Shown here: positions 1-8,616 of the stretch, piece after piece
Layout: each line of letters starts with the position of its first letter
How positions within the stretch are numbered: position 1 is the first letter of the stretch
NCBI RefSeq assembly: GCF_015482775.1
Contig: NZ_CP058214.1
Location: 3,958,501 to 4,022,500, forward strand
From: Kaustia mangrovi
GTDB lineage: Bacteria > Pseudomonadota > Alphaproteobacteria > Rhizobiales > Im1
Reading direction: 5' to 3'
DNA length: 64,000 bases
Position numbers and translations under genes: made by a program
Notes under the pieces: model-generated
Told to the model about the DNA's origin: nothing
Databases searched by the model: none
Seen by the model: only the letters and a program-made list of their open reading frames with translations

Positions 1-414
1 GGCCCGGCCTTCCACATCGGAGAGCGCGATCCGGTCGGAGAAGAACTCCGCGGTCGCGGTGCCGTCCTCATGGGCGATGAGATTGGGCAGGTCGCCGGAA
101 TCGGGCCCGTCCGGGTTCAGCAGGCCGTGCGCGGCCTCGCCGGGGTTGACGTGGCCCTTGGACGCCTTGAATCCTCCGGAGGCATCCTCGCAGGTTCCCA
201 CGCTGTGGATATGGATGCCGTGGGGGCCGGCCGGCAGCCCCGTCGCCTCCACGGCGAGGATCACGCCGTTCGGGCCGTCGGTAAGGGTCACCGTGCCGAT
301 GGTCTCGCCCTTGGCGTCGACGAGATCGCCCTTGGCCATGTCGTCGGCGGCGCTGGCGAGGGCGGGCAGGGCGATGGCGAAAGCAGCGACGAGCGATGGG
401 AGGGTGTAACGCAT
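1..414 (-). CDS. sodC: Cu/Zn superoxide dismutase, C-terminus cut by window edge
   Basis: Periplasmic Cu/Zn superoxide dismutase, which converts superoxide to hydrogen peroxide and oxygen. The start ATG is the complement of 412-414; 138 codons are visible before the window ends, so the C-terminus is missing. The first 22 residues are a signal peptide ending LPALASA before ADD. The family signature LPAGPHGIHIHSVGTCE is present at about residues 55-71 and supplies the two first Cu-ligand histidines and the first disulfide Cys. A later GHVNPGEAAHG stretch carries further metal-site histidines. The family is usually about 170-180 residues, so roughly a fifth is cut off. It is transcribed away from the rRNA methyltransferase; the 193 bp between them hold no other gene. 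Confidence 0.9.
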   Translation of the reverse strand, partial: MRYTLPSLVAAFAIALPALASAADDMAKGDLVDAKGETIGTVTLTDGPNGVILAVEATGLPAGPHGIHIHSVGTCEDASGGFKASKGHVNPGEAAHGLLNPDGPDSGDLPNLIAHEDGTATAEFFSDRIALSDVEGRA

Positions 415-607
415 GGGGGGAACGCTCCTTCCTTCGTGAATTGGCGGTCCCGTTTCCGGTGAAACGGCGCCTGAACTTGCCCCCGGCGGGACACAGGAAG
501 CCCTCTTGCCGTTTCCACGGCTTGAAAGGTTCAAAACAAGCGCCCATAACCGGGGCGCCTGCCACCTTGAACGAGCGGGCTGATCTCATCAAGGACAACA
601 TGACGTT

Positions 608-1903
608 ATGACTCCAGGCGGACGGATACAGGCGGCAATCGAGGTTCTGGACGATATTGCCGGGAATCGCCGGCCGGCTTCGGAGGCGCTGAAGGACTGG
701 GGCCGCACCCATCGCTTCGCGGGCGCCGGCGACCGGGCGGCCATCGGCAATCTGGTTTTCGACGCGCTGCGCCACCGCAATTCGCTTGCCGCGCGCATGG
801 GCGACGACGGTGCGCGTGCGCTTGCGCTCGCCGCGGCCGCCGGCATGCTCGACCTCACCGCCGACGCGCTCGACGCCATGTGCGCCGTTCCGCACGGCCC
901 CGGGGCGCTGGGCGAGGCGGAGCGGGCGCGCCTTTCAGGAACGCCTGCGGCGGAGGCGCCGTGGATCGCGGGCGACTATCCCGACTGGCTGCAGCCGGCC
1001 TTCGAGCGCGTGTTCGGCGACCGCGCGGCGGAACAGGGGCGGGCGCTCGCCCGGCGCGCGCCCATCGACCTGCGCGTGAACACGCTCAAGGCGACACGCG
1101 ACAAGGTCCTGCGCGCGCTGGAGCGCTTCGGCGCGCAGGCGACGCCCCTGTCGCCGCTCGGCGTGCGCATCGCGCCGCCCGGCGGCTTCGGCCGCAGCCC
1201 CAATGTGGAGCGTGAGCCGGGCCACGGGCGCGGCCATTACGAGGTGCAGGACGAGGGCTCGCAGATCGTGTCCCTGCTGGCCGGCGCGGGGCCGGGCCTC
1301 CAGGTTGCCGACATCTGCGCGGGCGGCGGCGGCAAGACGCTCGCCATGGCCGCGCAGATGGACAATCACGGCCAGATCTACGCCTATGACGCCAACATGA
1401 CCCGGCTTCGGCCGATCTTCGAGCGGCTGCAGCGCGCCGGCGTGCGCAATGCGCAGGTGCTGGGCGCGCACGAGACGGACCGGCTGGAGGGCCTCGAAGG
1501 GCGCATGGATCTCGTCCTCGTCGACGCGCCGTGCTCGGGTACGGGGGCCTGGCGCCGCCGGCCGGACGCCAAGTGGCGCCTCACGCCGCGCGCCGTCGAG
1601 CGCCGCCTGGCGGAACAGCAGGCCGTGCTGCAGGAGGCCTGCCGGCTGGTGCGCCCCGGCGGCCGGATCGCCTATGTCACCTGTTCCGTCCTGCCGGAGG
1701 AGAATGGCGACCGGGTCTCGGCCTTCCTGAAGGCCGACCCGTCCTTCCGCCTCGTGCCGTGGACCGGGTTGTGGGCGCAGGCCGTGGGCGGCGAGCCGCC
1801 AGCCTCTGCGGATGGCAGCGAGGAGACGCTTCTCCTCACCCCGGCCGACCACGGCACGGACGGCTTCTTCCTCGCCGTCATGGAGAAGCAGCCGGAGACG
1901 TGA
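608..1903 (+). CDS. RsmB/NSUN-type rRNA (cytosine-5)-methyltransferase
   Basis: SAM-dependent RNA m5C methyltransferase of the RsmB/NOL1/NSUN family, predicted to modify 16S rRNA. The 431-residue protein has an N-terminal NusB-like RNA-binding region (about residues 1-140) followed by a Rossmann-fold methyltransferase domain. The SAM loop reads DICAGGGGKT. Both family cysteines are present: C309 in VDAPCSGTG (motif IV) and C359 in TCSVLPEEN (motif VI). In this family one Cys attacks the base and the other releases the product. An AAGGA element lies 12 nt upstream of the ATG. It stands alone between divergent sodC and a large palindrome. The exact rRNA position cannot be read from sequence. 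Confidence 0.9.
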   Translation: MTPGGRIQAAIEVLDDIAGNRRPASEALKDWGRTHRFAGAGDRAAIGNLVFDALRHRNSLAARMGDDGARALALAAAAGMLDLTADALDAMCAVPHGPGALGEAERARLSGTPAAEAPWIAGDYPDWLQPAFERVFGDRAAEQGRALARRAPIDLRVNTLKATRDKVLRALERFGAQATPLSPLGVRIAPPGGFGRSPNVEREPGHGRGHYEVQDEGSQIVSLLAGAGPGLQVADICAGGGGKTLAMAAQMDNHGQIYAYDANMTRLRPIFERLQRAGVRNAQVLGAHETDRLEGLEGRMDLVLVDAPCSGTGAWRRRPDAKWRLTPRAVERRLAEQQAVLQEACRLVRPGGRIAYVTCSVLPEENGDRVSAFLKADPSFRLVPWTGLWAQAVGGEPPASADGSEETLLLTPADHGTDGFFLAVMEKQPET

Positions 1904-1967
1904 GGATTCTCTCACCCCTCGCGGCAAGCGATGGGGCCGGGGCAGCCTGCGCCCAAGCCGAAACACT

Positions 1968-2040
1968 CCGCTCATCCCGGCGAAAGCCGGGATCTCGGAC
2001 GTCTTCTGCATGAGATCCCGGTTTTCGCCGGGATGAGCGG
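1968..2040. repeat. Near-perfect 29-bp inverted repeat (intergenic palindromic element)
   Basis: The left arm (1968-1996) and right arm (2012-2040) are complementary over 29 positions with a single mismatch (an A/T-type change in the middle of the arm), around a 15-nt loop (1997-2011). The core reads ATCCCGGCGAAAGCCGGGAT, itself a nested palindrome. Elements with this core are common between genes in many alphaproteobacterial genomes. As RNA it would form a very stable hairpin and may stabilise or terminate the end of the upstream methyltransferase transcript; there is no T-tract. Only one full copy is present in this window. Confidence 0.9.
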
Positions 2041-2055
2041 GGGAATATCCGGCCT

Positions 2056-2700
2056 TCAGGCCCTGTGGCGGGCGATCTCGGCGCGGGCGATCCCGGCGAT
2101 GGCGGCAAGCGCCTCCTCGCTCGCCCCGTCCTGAGCCTGAACGGACATGCCCTGGATAATGGCGCCGACGAAGCGCGCGAGCGCTGCGGCATCCGTGTCG
2201 GCGCGCAGGTCGCCTTCCGCGACGCCGCGCGCGAGACGCGCCTCGAGGGCCGCAATGGCGTCCGCCCTGAGGCCGGCGACATGGGTGGCGACCGGCCTGT
2301 TCTCAGCCGCGCAGGCGAGTGTCGCGGTGGAGATCATGCAGCCCCGGGGCTGGCCCTCCCGGCAATATTCGTGCGCGGCCTCCCGCAGGAGACGGTCGAA
2401 GGCGTCCGCCGCATTGTCCTCCTCCTCGAGCGCGCGCGTGGCGAAGGCGCCGACAGTCTTGCGATAGTCGGCAAGCGCCTCGCGATAGAGCTCCGCCTTC
2501 GACTTGAAGGCGGCATAGAGGCTCTGCGGCGTGATCCCCATCGCCGCCGTCAAATCGGCAATGGACGCGCCCTCATAGCCAAGCCGCCAGAAAGTCTGGC
2601 GCGCCCGGGCGAGCGCCTCGCCGCGGTCGAATTCCCGCGGCCGGCCACGGGGCCTTCGGGGCGGTTCGGTCCGGTCGGTCTTATTTATCACAACGATCAC
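2056..2700 (-). CDS. TetR/AcrR-family transcriptional regulator
   Basis: Ligand-responsive DNA-binding repressor, 214 residues. The N-terminal TetR helix-turn-helix spans about residues 25-75 and includes GYEGASIADLTAAMG followed by the recognition-helix region SLYAAFKSKAELY. The C-terminal half is an all-helical ligand/dimer domain with a GCM-containing stretch seen in the YxaF/LmrA-like subgroup. The first 20 residues are basic and not conserved, so an internal start is possible. The gene faces away from a truncated hydrolase remnant; a palindromic site lies in the spacer (2733-2746). Its original target may therefore be lost or be its own promoter. Confidence 0.88.
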   Translation of the reverse strand: MIVVINKTDRTEPPRRPRGRPREFDRGEALARARQTFWRLGYEGASIADLTAAMGITPQSLYAAFKSKAELYREALADYRKTVGAFATRALEEEDNAADAFDRLLREAAHEYCREGQPRGCMISTATLACAAENRPVATHVAGLRADAIAALEARLARGVAEGDLRADTDAAALARFVGAIIQGMSVQAQDGASEEALAAIAGIARAEIARHRA

Positions 2701-2732
2701 TCTGGAATTATTGTGTCGGCCTGGCTATTTAA

Positions 2733-2746
2733 GGAACGATCGCTCC
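2733..2746. promoter_or_regulatory. Candidate TetR operator
   Basis: The near-palindrome GGAACGATCGCTCC sits 33 bp upstream of the TetR start codon in an AT-rich spacer. A second AACGATC occurs at 2693-2699, next to the start. TetR regulators commonly bind such a site at their own promoter. Assignment is by position and symmetry only. Confidence 0.4.
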
Positions 2747-2769
2747 TAATATAGAGATTCCCGAGCCAT

Positions 2770-3120
2770 GTGTCTCCTGCCTCGCCTCGCCTCGCCGTTC
2801 TGGAGGCTGTCCGCACTGGCGGAGCGCCTATCCTGAAGGCCCGCACGGTCGAGACCATGATGGCGGACCGGACGGGCCCGCAGGCGCAGACCCAGGGGCC
2901 CGGCTGGGGCTTCGGCATCGGTTGGGCGGTGCTCGACGACCCAGAGGCGGCTGGCACGCCGCAGGCGAAGGGCACCATCCAGTGGGGCGGGGCCTATGGG
3001 CATAGCTGGTTCGTAGATCCGGCGCGGGGGCTGACCGTCGTCGCGCTGACCGACACGGCCTTCGAGGGCATGTCGGGCCGCTTTCCGGTGGAGATCAGGG
3101 ACGCGGTCTACGGCCGGTAG
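2770..3120 (+). pseudogene. C-terminal remnant of a class C beta-lactamase-like serine hydrolase
   Basis: The open frame encodes about 116 residues that match only the C-terminal end of the beta-lactamase/CubicO esterase fold: a helix ending TVETMMADRTG, a strand GWGFGIGWAVLDDP, and the closing WGGAYGHSWFVDP...LTVVALTD strands. Full-length members have about 350-430 residues. The nucleophile motif SxxK and the YxN motif lie upstream in the family and are absent here. Recognisable homology begins near 2800, directly after the TetR promoter region, so a deletion has probably joined the two. The GTG at 2770 is only the first available start; I do not think an active enzyme is made. Confidence 0.65.
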
Positions 3121-3197
3121 GGCCCCACCGGCATGGGGCGGATGCGGGCCAGGCGGCGGGCAAGGGCGCCGGCGCCCGGCGGCGGGACGCCATGGTG

Positions 3198-3217
3198 CAT
3201 TGCACAGACACGCAATG
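3198..3217. repeat. Short inverted repeat upstream of guaA
   Basis: CATTGC and GCAATG are separated by 8 nt, 52 bp before the guaA start. It could be a regulator site or a leader hairpin. No known purine riboswitch pattern is recognisable here. Confidence 0.35.
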
Positions 3218-3268
3218 TCGCGTAATTCGTCGCCTTGGCCCACTCTTGCAGACGAGTCTCCAAGGCCC

Positions 3269-4816
3269 ATGACCGACCGCATCCTGATCATCGACTTCGG
3301 CTCACAGGTCACCCAGCTCATCGCGCGGCGCGTGCGCGAGCAGGGCGTCTATTCCGATATCGTGCCGTTCAACAATGCCGAGGGCGCCATCGACGATCCC
3401 TCCATCAAGGGCATAATCCTGTCCGGCGGGCCGGCGAGCGTGACGGAGGCCACGACCCCGCGCGCGCCCGATGGGGTCTATGAGAAGGGCGTGCCGGTGC
3501 TCGGCATCTGCTATGGCGAGCAGACCATGTGCGCCCAGCTCGGCGGCGATGTGGAGGCCTCCGACCATCGCGAGTTCGGGAGGGCCTTCGTGGAGATCAG
3601 GGACGGTTGCGCCCTGTTCGACGGCGTGTGGGCGCCGGGCGAGCGCCATCAGGTGTGGATGAGCCATGGCGACCGCGTCAACGCCATTCCGGAGGGCTTC
3701 CGCGTCGTGGCGGTCAGCGACAATGCGCCCTTCGCCGCCATTGCGGACGACGAGCGCGGCTTCTATGGCGTGCAGTTCCACCCGGAGGTGATGCACACGC
3801 CGGACGGGGCGCGCCTCATCGCCAATTTCGCACTCAAGGTGGCCGGCTGCGCGGGCGACTGGACCATGGCCTCCTTCAAGGAGGACGCGATCCGCCGCAT
3901 TCGCGAGCAGGTCGGCGATGGACGGGTGATCTGCGGCCTGTCGGGCGGCGTCGATTCCGCGGTGACGGCGGTGCTGATCCACGAGGCGATCGGCGAACAG
4001 CTCACCTGCATCTTCGTCGATCACGGGCTCATGCGGCTCGGCGAGGCGGACGAGGTGGTGCGCCTGTTCCGCGACGCCTACAACATCCCGCTCGTCAATG
4101 TGGACGCCTCCGACCTGTTCCTCGGCGAGCTCGACGGCGTCTCAGACCCGGAGGCGAAGCGCAAGACCATCGGCCGGCTGTTCATCGACGTCTTCGAGGC
4201 GGAGGCGAAGAAGATCGGCGGCGCCGACTTCCTGGCCCAGGGCACGCTCTACCCGGATGTCATCGAGAGTGTGTCCTTCGCCGGGGGCCCGTCGGTCACC
4301 ATCAAGTCGCACCACAATGTGGGCGGGCTGCCGGAGCGGATGAACATGACGCTGGTGGAGCCCCTGCGCGAGCTTTTCAAGGACGAGGTGAGGGCGCTCG
4401 GGGCCGAGCTCGGCATGCCGGAGCATTTCGTTGGCCGCCATCCCTTCCCCGGCCCGGGGCTCGCCATCCGCATTCCCGGCGCGCTCAGCCGCGACCGGCT
4501 CGAGACGCTGCGCAAGGCCGATGCGATCTATCTGGAGGAGATCCGCAAGGCCGGCCTCTACGACGCCATCTGGCAGGCCTTCGCCGTGCTGCTCCCCGTC
4601 CAGACCGTCGGCGTGATGGGCGATGCGCGCACCTACGAGCATGTCTGCGCCCTGCGCGCGGTGACCTCAACCGACGGCATGACGGCGGACTACTACCCCT
4701 TCGACCACGATTTCCTCGGCCGCGTCTCCACCCGCATCATCAACGAGGTGAAGGGCATCAACCGCGTCGTCTACGACGTGACGTCGAAACCGCCGGGAAC
4801 CATCGAGTGGGAGTGA
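3269..4816 (+). CDS. guaA: GMP synthase (glutamine-hydrolysing)
   Basis: Cytoplasmic GMP synthase, which converts XMP to GMP using ATP and glutamine in the last step of guanine nucleotide synthesis. The protein has 515 residues, normal for the family. Domains in order: class I glutamine amidotransferase with catalytic triad C81 (GICYGEQ), H171 and E173 (QFHPEV); ATP-pyrophosphatase with PP-loop SGGVDS at 225-230; and the C-terminal dimerisation domain ending KPPGTIEWE. The ATG at 3269 puts the N-terminus at [13 protein letters not shown] as in other GuaA proteins; an in-frame start at 3200 would add 23 unconserved residues. It appears monocistronic. Confidence 0.97.
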   Translation: MTDRILIIDFGSQVTQLIARRVREQGVYSDIVPFNNAEGAIDDPSIKGIILSGGPASVTEATTPRAPDGVYEKGVPVLGICYGEQTMCAQLGGDVEASDHREFGRAFVEIRDGCALFDGVWAPGERHQVWMSHGDRVNAIPEGFRVVAVSDNAPFAAIADDERGFYGVQFHPEVMHTPDGARLIANFALKVAGCAGDWTMASFKEDAIRRIREQVGDGRVICGLSGGVDSAVTAVLIHEAIGEQLTCIFVDHGLMRLGEADEVVRLFRDAYNIPLVNVDASDLFLGELDGVSDPEAKRKTIGRLFIDVFEAEAKKIGGADFLAQGTLYPDVIESVSFAGGPSVTIKSHHNVGGLPERMNMTLVEPLRELFKDEVRALGAELGMPEHFVGRHPFPGPGLAIRIPGALSRDRLETLRKADAIYLEEIRKAGLYDAIWQAFAVLLPVQTVGVMGDARTYEHVCALRAVTSTDGMTADYYPFDHDFLGRVSTRIINEVKGINRVVYDVTSKPPGTIEWE

Positions 4817-4837
4817 TCGAGGCCGATCTGGAACGAT

Positions 4838-4852
4838 CCGGCGGCACGCCGG
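4838..4852. terminator. Weak hairpin after guaA
   Basis: CCGGCG and CGCCGG pair around a 3-nt loop, 22 bp after the guaA stop. There is no T-tract, so this is at most a weak or factor-dependent terminator between guaA and the convergent LysR gene. Confidence 0.3.
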
Positions 4853-4925
4853 AGAAGGTCGCGCCCTTTGCGGGAAGAGCGTTTCGCGCCTGTTTGGCTG
4901 GAGGGGAACGACGCGGCCGGCTGCT

Positions 4926-5810
4926 TCAGAGCGGTCCGGCCTGCGGCGACCGGATCATGTCGAGGAATGCGGTCGCCGCGCTGGTCAGGTAGGCGTCTTC
5001 CCGTCTGACGAAGAGCGTCTCAGCACGGGCCATGCCGTCGGGCAGCTCGTGGACCGCAATCAGTCCGTCCTGCCAGGCTTTCGCAACGAGCCCCTTCGGC
5101 AGAAGCGTGACGCCGATCCCCGCGGCAACGCAGCTCGTAATGGCCTCCAGCGAGCCGAATTCCAGCGGCTCGGCCGTCACGAGACCCAGTTCGGCGAGAA
5201 AGGCTTCCAGGCGTTGGCGATAGGAACAGCCGGCCTGGAACACGATCGTCCGGAGGTCCTCGACGGCCCTCAGATCGTCGAGCGTCCGAATGGTGCGGCA
5301 GGTCGCGAGCACCAGGTCTTCCTCGAACACCGGATCGCAGTGCAGCTCCGGATGAGCGACGGGGCCGGCAACCAGCGCGGCATCCAGCCGGCACTCGACG
5401 ACGTCGTCGAGCAACGAGCGCGTGGTGCCGGTCTTCAGGACCAGCCGCACCTCGGGATATGTGCGCGCAAAGTCGGTGAGCACGGGGGAGAGTCTCAGCC
5501 CTGCCGTCGTCTCGAGACTTCCGAGCAGCAGAACGCCGCCGGGACGTCCGTCGTCCCGCGTCGCCGACCGCGCATCCGCAAGAAGCTTCGCCAGCCGTCC
5601 CGCGAATGGCAGCAGCCGCTGTCCGGCGGGGGTGATCGAGACCCCGCGCGCATGCCGCACGAAGAGGCCGACGCCGAGCTCGTCCTCCAGCGACCGGATC
5701 CGCGCTGTCACGTTGGACTGGACGGTGTGCAGCTCTTGCGCGGCCCGGTTCATGCTCCCGAGTCTTGCGACCGCCTCGAACACCCTGAGTTCGCCGACAT
5801 CCATGCTCAA
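4926..5810 (-). CDS. LysR-family transcriptional regulator
   Basis: LysR-type activator/repressor of 294 residues. The N-terminal winged helix (residues 3-62) shows the family pattern FEAVARLGSMNRAAQELH followed by SNVTARIRSLEDELG. The rest is the two-lobed effector-binding domain. The first residues MSMD offer two ATGs six bases apart; either could be used. The gene diverges from the MFS transporter across a notably AT-rich 247-bp spacer. In LysR biology that arrangement usually means the regulator controls its neighbour, so the exporter at 6058 is the likely target. The effector is unknown. Confidence 0.92.
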   Translation of the reverse strand: MSMDVGELRVFEAVARLGSMNRAAQELHTVQSNVTARIRSLEDELGVGLFVRHARGVSITPAGQRLLPFAGRLAKLLADARSATRDDGRPGGVLLLGSLETTAGLRLSPVLTDFARTYPEVRLVLKTGTTRSLLDDVVECRLDAALVAGPVAHPELHCDPVFEEDLVLATCRTIRTLDDLRAVEDLRTIVFQAGCSYRQRLEAFLAELGLVTAEPLEFGSLEAITSCVAAGIGVTLLPKGLVAKAWQDGLIAVHELPDGMARAETLFVRREDAYLTSAATAFLDMIRSPQAGPL

Positions 5811-6057
5811 CCTATCGTGTTTTCAGAAATTTATTACAAATGCATATTCAGACAAGAGATAATTTAGAACAGGACACTGACCTAGCGTTCCTGTCGCGTG
5901 ACGGCGACGAGCAAATTTCCACTCATATTTCAGTCTCTTACGCTCTATACCCCGGCATGAGCTATCGTACCGACTGATATCCGTAATCACAATAAATCGC
6001 TTTAACAGTGATGTTTCCCGATAAATATTCACAAAAACCGATATCTGGATTGCTCGA
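5811..6057. promoter_or_regulatory. AT-rich divergent promoter region (LysR / MFS)
   Basis: This spacer is visibly poorer in GC than the flanking genes and contains several AT-rich stretches, including ATTTATTAC near 5827 and CGATAAATATTCAC near 6017. It must hold the promoters for both divergent genes and probably the LysR sites. I could not single out one convincing T-N11-A box. No gene is seen in it. Confidence 0.5.
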
Positions 6058-7287
6058 ATGGCGCCTCGCACCGCTTCCGCCTCTCGCCGCCGCCGAACGC
6101 TGAATGCCTCTCCTGCGATATGGCGTTCGGTCATGTGCGCCTTCTGCGCGAGCCTGATCGGCATCGGGCTGGCCCGCTTTGCCTATACACCGCTGCTGCC
6201 GGCGGTCATCGGCGCGCACTGGTTCGAACCGTCGGCGGCGGCCTATCTGGGGGCGGCCAATCTCGCCGGCTATCTGGCGGGCGCGTTGCTCGGGCGGGCA
6301 ATCTCCAGCCGCCTGTCCCTGCATGTGACGCTGAGGCTGATGATGCTCGTGGCGATGGCGGCCTTCTTCGCCTGTGCCTGGCCGGTCGGCTTCCTCTGGT
6401 TCTTCGTATGGCGGTTCGCCGCCGGCGCCGCGGGCGGCACGCTGATGGTGCTCGCCGCGCCAGCCGTCCTGCCGCATGTTCCGCCTGCGCGGCGCGGTCT
6501 CGCGGGCGGCGTGATCTTCATGGGCGTCGGTGTCGGTGTGGTCGCCTCCGGCACGGTTGTTCCGTTGCTCCTGCGCGAAGGCCTCCAGCAGACCTGGATC
6601 GGGCTCGGCGCGATCTGCCTGCTGCTGACCGTCATCGCCTGGGGCGGCTGGCCGCAAGACGCGCCCGCCAGCCAGCCGGCCTCGCCCCATGCGCATGCAC
6701 CCAGGCAGGGGCGGCTTCGCGCCCTTTATGTGGAATATGCGCTCAATGCCGGCGGCTGGGTGCCGCACATGATATTCCTCGTCGACTTCGTGGCGCGCGG
6801 TCTGCATCAGGGGATCGCGGCGGGGTCCGAATACTGGGTTCTCTTCGGGCTGGGGGCGACATTCGGGCCGGTTCTGGCGGGCCATCTGGCGGATCGCGCC
6901 GGGTTCGGCGCCGCGCTTCGCCTCGCGTTCCTGATCGAGGCGGCGGCGGTCTCGATCCCCGCGCTCGGGCTTGGCCCGGCCTGGCTGATCGCCTCCAGCG
7001 TCATCGTCGGCGCCTTCGTGACCGGGACGGTGCCGCTCGTGCTGGGACGCATCGGAGAACTCCTGCCGCATCATCCCGCGCAACAAAAGGCCGCCTGGAG
7101 CGTGGCGACGGTCTGCTTCGCCCTCTGTCAGGCGTCGGCGGCGTATGGTTTCTCGTTCCTGTTCGGCTGGAGCGGCGGAAATTACGCGCTGCTTTTCGTG
7201 CTCGGCACGGCGGCCATGATTGCGGCTCTCGCAATCGATCTGATCGCAGGCGTCCTGTCGCGGCGGGTTCCGGCGGAGGCAGTATGA
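6058..7287 (+). CDS. MFS transporter, YbfB/YjiJ family
   Basis: Inner-membrane major facilitator superfamily transporter of 409 residues with about twelve hydrophobic segments and a central hydrophilic linker (about residues 200-222, rich in Pro, His and Ala). The N-terminal half carries IGIGLARFAYTPLLP, typical of the YbfB/YjiJ group. The basic first 25 residues may be partly untranslated leader, because internal starts exist. The gene is divergent from the LysR gene and is the likely target of that regulator. Substrate and direction are unknown; the YbfB-like group is usually regarded as exporters. Confidence 0.85.
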   Translation: MAPRTASASRRRRTLNASPAIWRSVMCAFCASLIGIGLARFAYTPLLPAVIGAHWFEPSAAAYLGAANLAGYLAGALLGRAISSRLSLHVTLRLMMLVAMAAFFACAWPVGFLWFFVWRFAAGAAGGTLMVLAAPAVLPHVPPARRGLAGGVIFMGVGVGVVASGTVVPLLLREGLQQTWIGLGAICLLLTVIAWGGWPQDAPASQPASPHAHAPRQGRLRALYVEYALNAGGWVPHMIFLVDFVARGLHQGIAAGSEYWVLFGLGATFGPVLAGHLADRAGFGAALRLAFLIEAAAVSIPALGLGPAWLIASSVIVGAFVTGTVPLVLGRIGELLPHHPAQQKAAWSVATVCFALCQASAAYGFSFLFGWSGGNYALLFVLGTAAMIAALAIDLIAGVLSRRVPAEAV

Positions 7288-7382
7288 GCCCGGTATCCGA
7301 ACGTCCCGCGCCCGATATCGCCATGAGAGCGGCGGACGCCATCATGTGCGACGGTGTCCTTGAGAGGCACCATACCGGATGA
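7284..7382 (+). CDS. Possible 32-residue peptide overlapping the MFS stop
   Basis: A 32-codon frame begins at an ATG that overlaps the MFS stop codon (ATGA). A GGAGG ribosome-binding sequence lies 4 nt upstream, inside the MFS gene. The peptide begins MSPVSERPAPDIAMRAADAI and has no recognisable domain or membrane segment. The start context looks real, but the product may be the 5' stub of a lost gene. Confidence 0.25.
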   Translation: MSPVSERPAPDIAMRAADAIMCDGVLERHHTG

Positions 7383-7432
7383 ATGCCAGCGCCGGAGCGC
7401 ACTTCTAGCATCCGGCCAGTCAGGAGGGTCAC

Positions 7433-8509
7433 ATGGACAGTTCCGCATCCAGCGCATTCTTGGACAGGCTCGGGATGTCCGCGCCTATCATCCAGGCGCC
7501 CATGGCGGGGGTATCGACGCCGGCAATGGCGGCGGCCGTGTCGAATGCCGGTGGGCTTGGGTCGCTCGGCGTCGGCGCGATGGCGCCGTCGGCGGCCGCC
7601 GAGGCGATCGGTGCGTTCCGCGAACGCTCGTCGGGGCCGCTGAATGTCAACGTCTTCTGCCATCGCCCCGCCGTGCGAGACCCGGAGCGGGAGGCGGCAT
7701 GGCTCGACGCGCTCCGGCCGGCGTTCGACGAGATCGGGGCGCCGGTGCCCGCCGGCTTGACGGAGATCTACAAGAGCTTCGTGGTCGACCGCGAGATGCT
7801 GCGGACGATCGTGGCCGCGCGGCCGGAGGTGGTGAGCTTCCATTTCGGCCTTCCGGACGAGGCCGCGATCAAGGCGCTGCGCGAGGCCGGCTGCTGCCTG
7901 ATGGGAACCGCGACGACCCTCGACGAGGCGAAGGCCCTGGTGCGCGGCGGCGTTCAGGTCGTCGTGGCCCAGGGGTATGAGGCCGGCGGACATCGCGGCA
8001 TGTTCGACCCCGACGCTCGCGACGATTGCCTGGGCACCTTGGCGTTGACCCGTCTGCTCGTGCGGGCGCTGGACGGTCCCGTCGTGGCAGCGGGCGGCAT
8101 CATGGACGGGGCGGGGATCGGCGCGGCATTGTGCCTCGGCGCCGCCGCAGTACAGCTCGGCACGGCCTTCGTCGGTTGCACCGAATCTCTGGCGGACGAG
8201 CACTACCGCGCGCTCCTGTTCGGCGACGCCGCCCGTCACACGGTCATGACGCGCGCCATATCCGGCCGGCCCGCCCGCTGTATCGCTAATCGGTTCACGG
8301 CGTTCGAACGGCGGCATCCGACGGTCGGCGTGCCCAGCTACCCGGTCGCATACGATGCCGCGAAAACCCTCGCCGCCGCGGCAAGGGACAAGGGCGAGCA
8401 TGGCTACGGGGCGCATTGGGCAGGCCAGGGCGTGCCCCTGGCACGGTCGCTCCCCGCGGGCGTTCTGGTGAGGCGCCTGATCGAAGAGCTTGCAGCCGAC
8501 GCACGCTAG
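7433..8509 (+). CDS. Nitronate monooxygenase
   Basis: FMN-dependent nitronate monooxygenase (formerly 2-nitropropane dioxygenase), which oxidises alkyl nitronates such as propionate-3-nitronate to aldehyde or ketone and nitrite. The 358-residue TIM-barrel protein shows APIIQAPMAGVSTP near the N-terminus, the signature QGYEAGGHRGMF with candidate catalytic H187, and an FMN-phosphate loop AAGGIMDGAGI. A strong CAGGAGGGTC ribosome-binding site precedes the ATG. The 145-bp gap from the MFS gene suggests it may be expressed separately. Its stop codon lies within a half copy of an intergenic repeat. Confidence 0.9.
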   Translation: MDSSASSAFLDRLGMSAPIIQAPMAGVSTPAMAAAVSNAGGLGSLGVGAMAPSAAAEAIGAFRERSSGPLNVNVFCHRPAVRDPEREAAWLDALRPAFDEIGAPVPAGLTEIYKSFVVDREMLRTIVAARPEVVSFHFGLPDEAAIKALREAGCCLMGTATTLDEAKALVRGGVQVVVAQGYEAGGHRGMFDPDARDDCLGTLALTRLLVRALDGPVVAAGGIMDGAGIGAALCLGAAAVQLGTAFVGCTESLADEHYRALLFGDAARHTVMTRAISGRPARCIANRFTAFERRHPTVGVPSYPVAYDAAKTLAAAARDKGEHGYGAHWAGQGVPLARSLPAGVLVRRLIEELAADAR

Positions 8510-8525
8510 AGCGTTTTCCGATCAG
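8506..8525 (+). repeat. Half copy of an alphaproteobacterial intergenic palindrome
   Basis: CTAGAGCGTTTTCCGATCAG matches one arm of a palindromic intergenic element that I recall as common in Rhizobiales-type genomes. The complementary arm is not found in the following 100 bp, so only half is present. The stop codon of the nitronate monooxygenase is inside it. Confidence 0.45.
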
Positions 8526-8616
8526 GCCGGTGCCGCAACAATCAGACAGGAAGACGCGCCAGGGGCTCGCAAGGCCTGTCGAGACCGGTCGTCGGATGGG
8601 GGTGCCGGGGCGACCG

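Noticed and set aside
2770-3120. Functional beta-lactamase or esterase
   Set aside because: The SxxK and YxN catalytic motifs are missing because only the C-terminal third remains.
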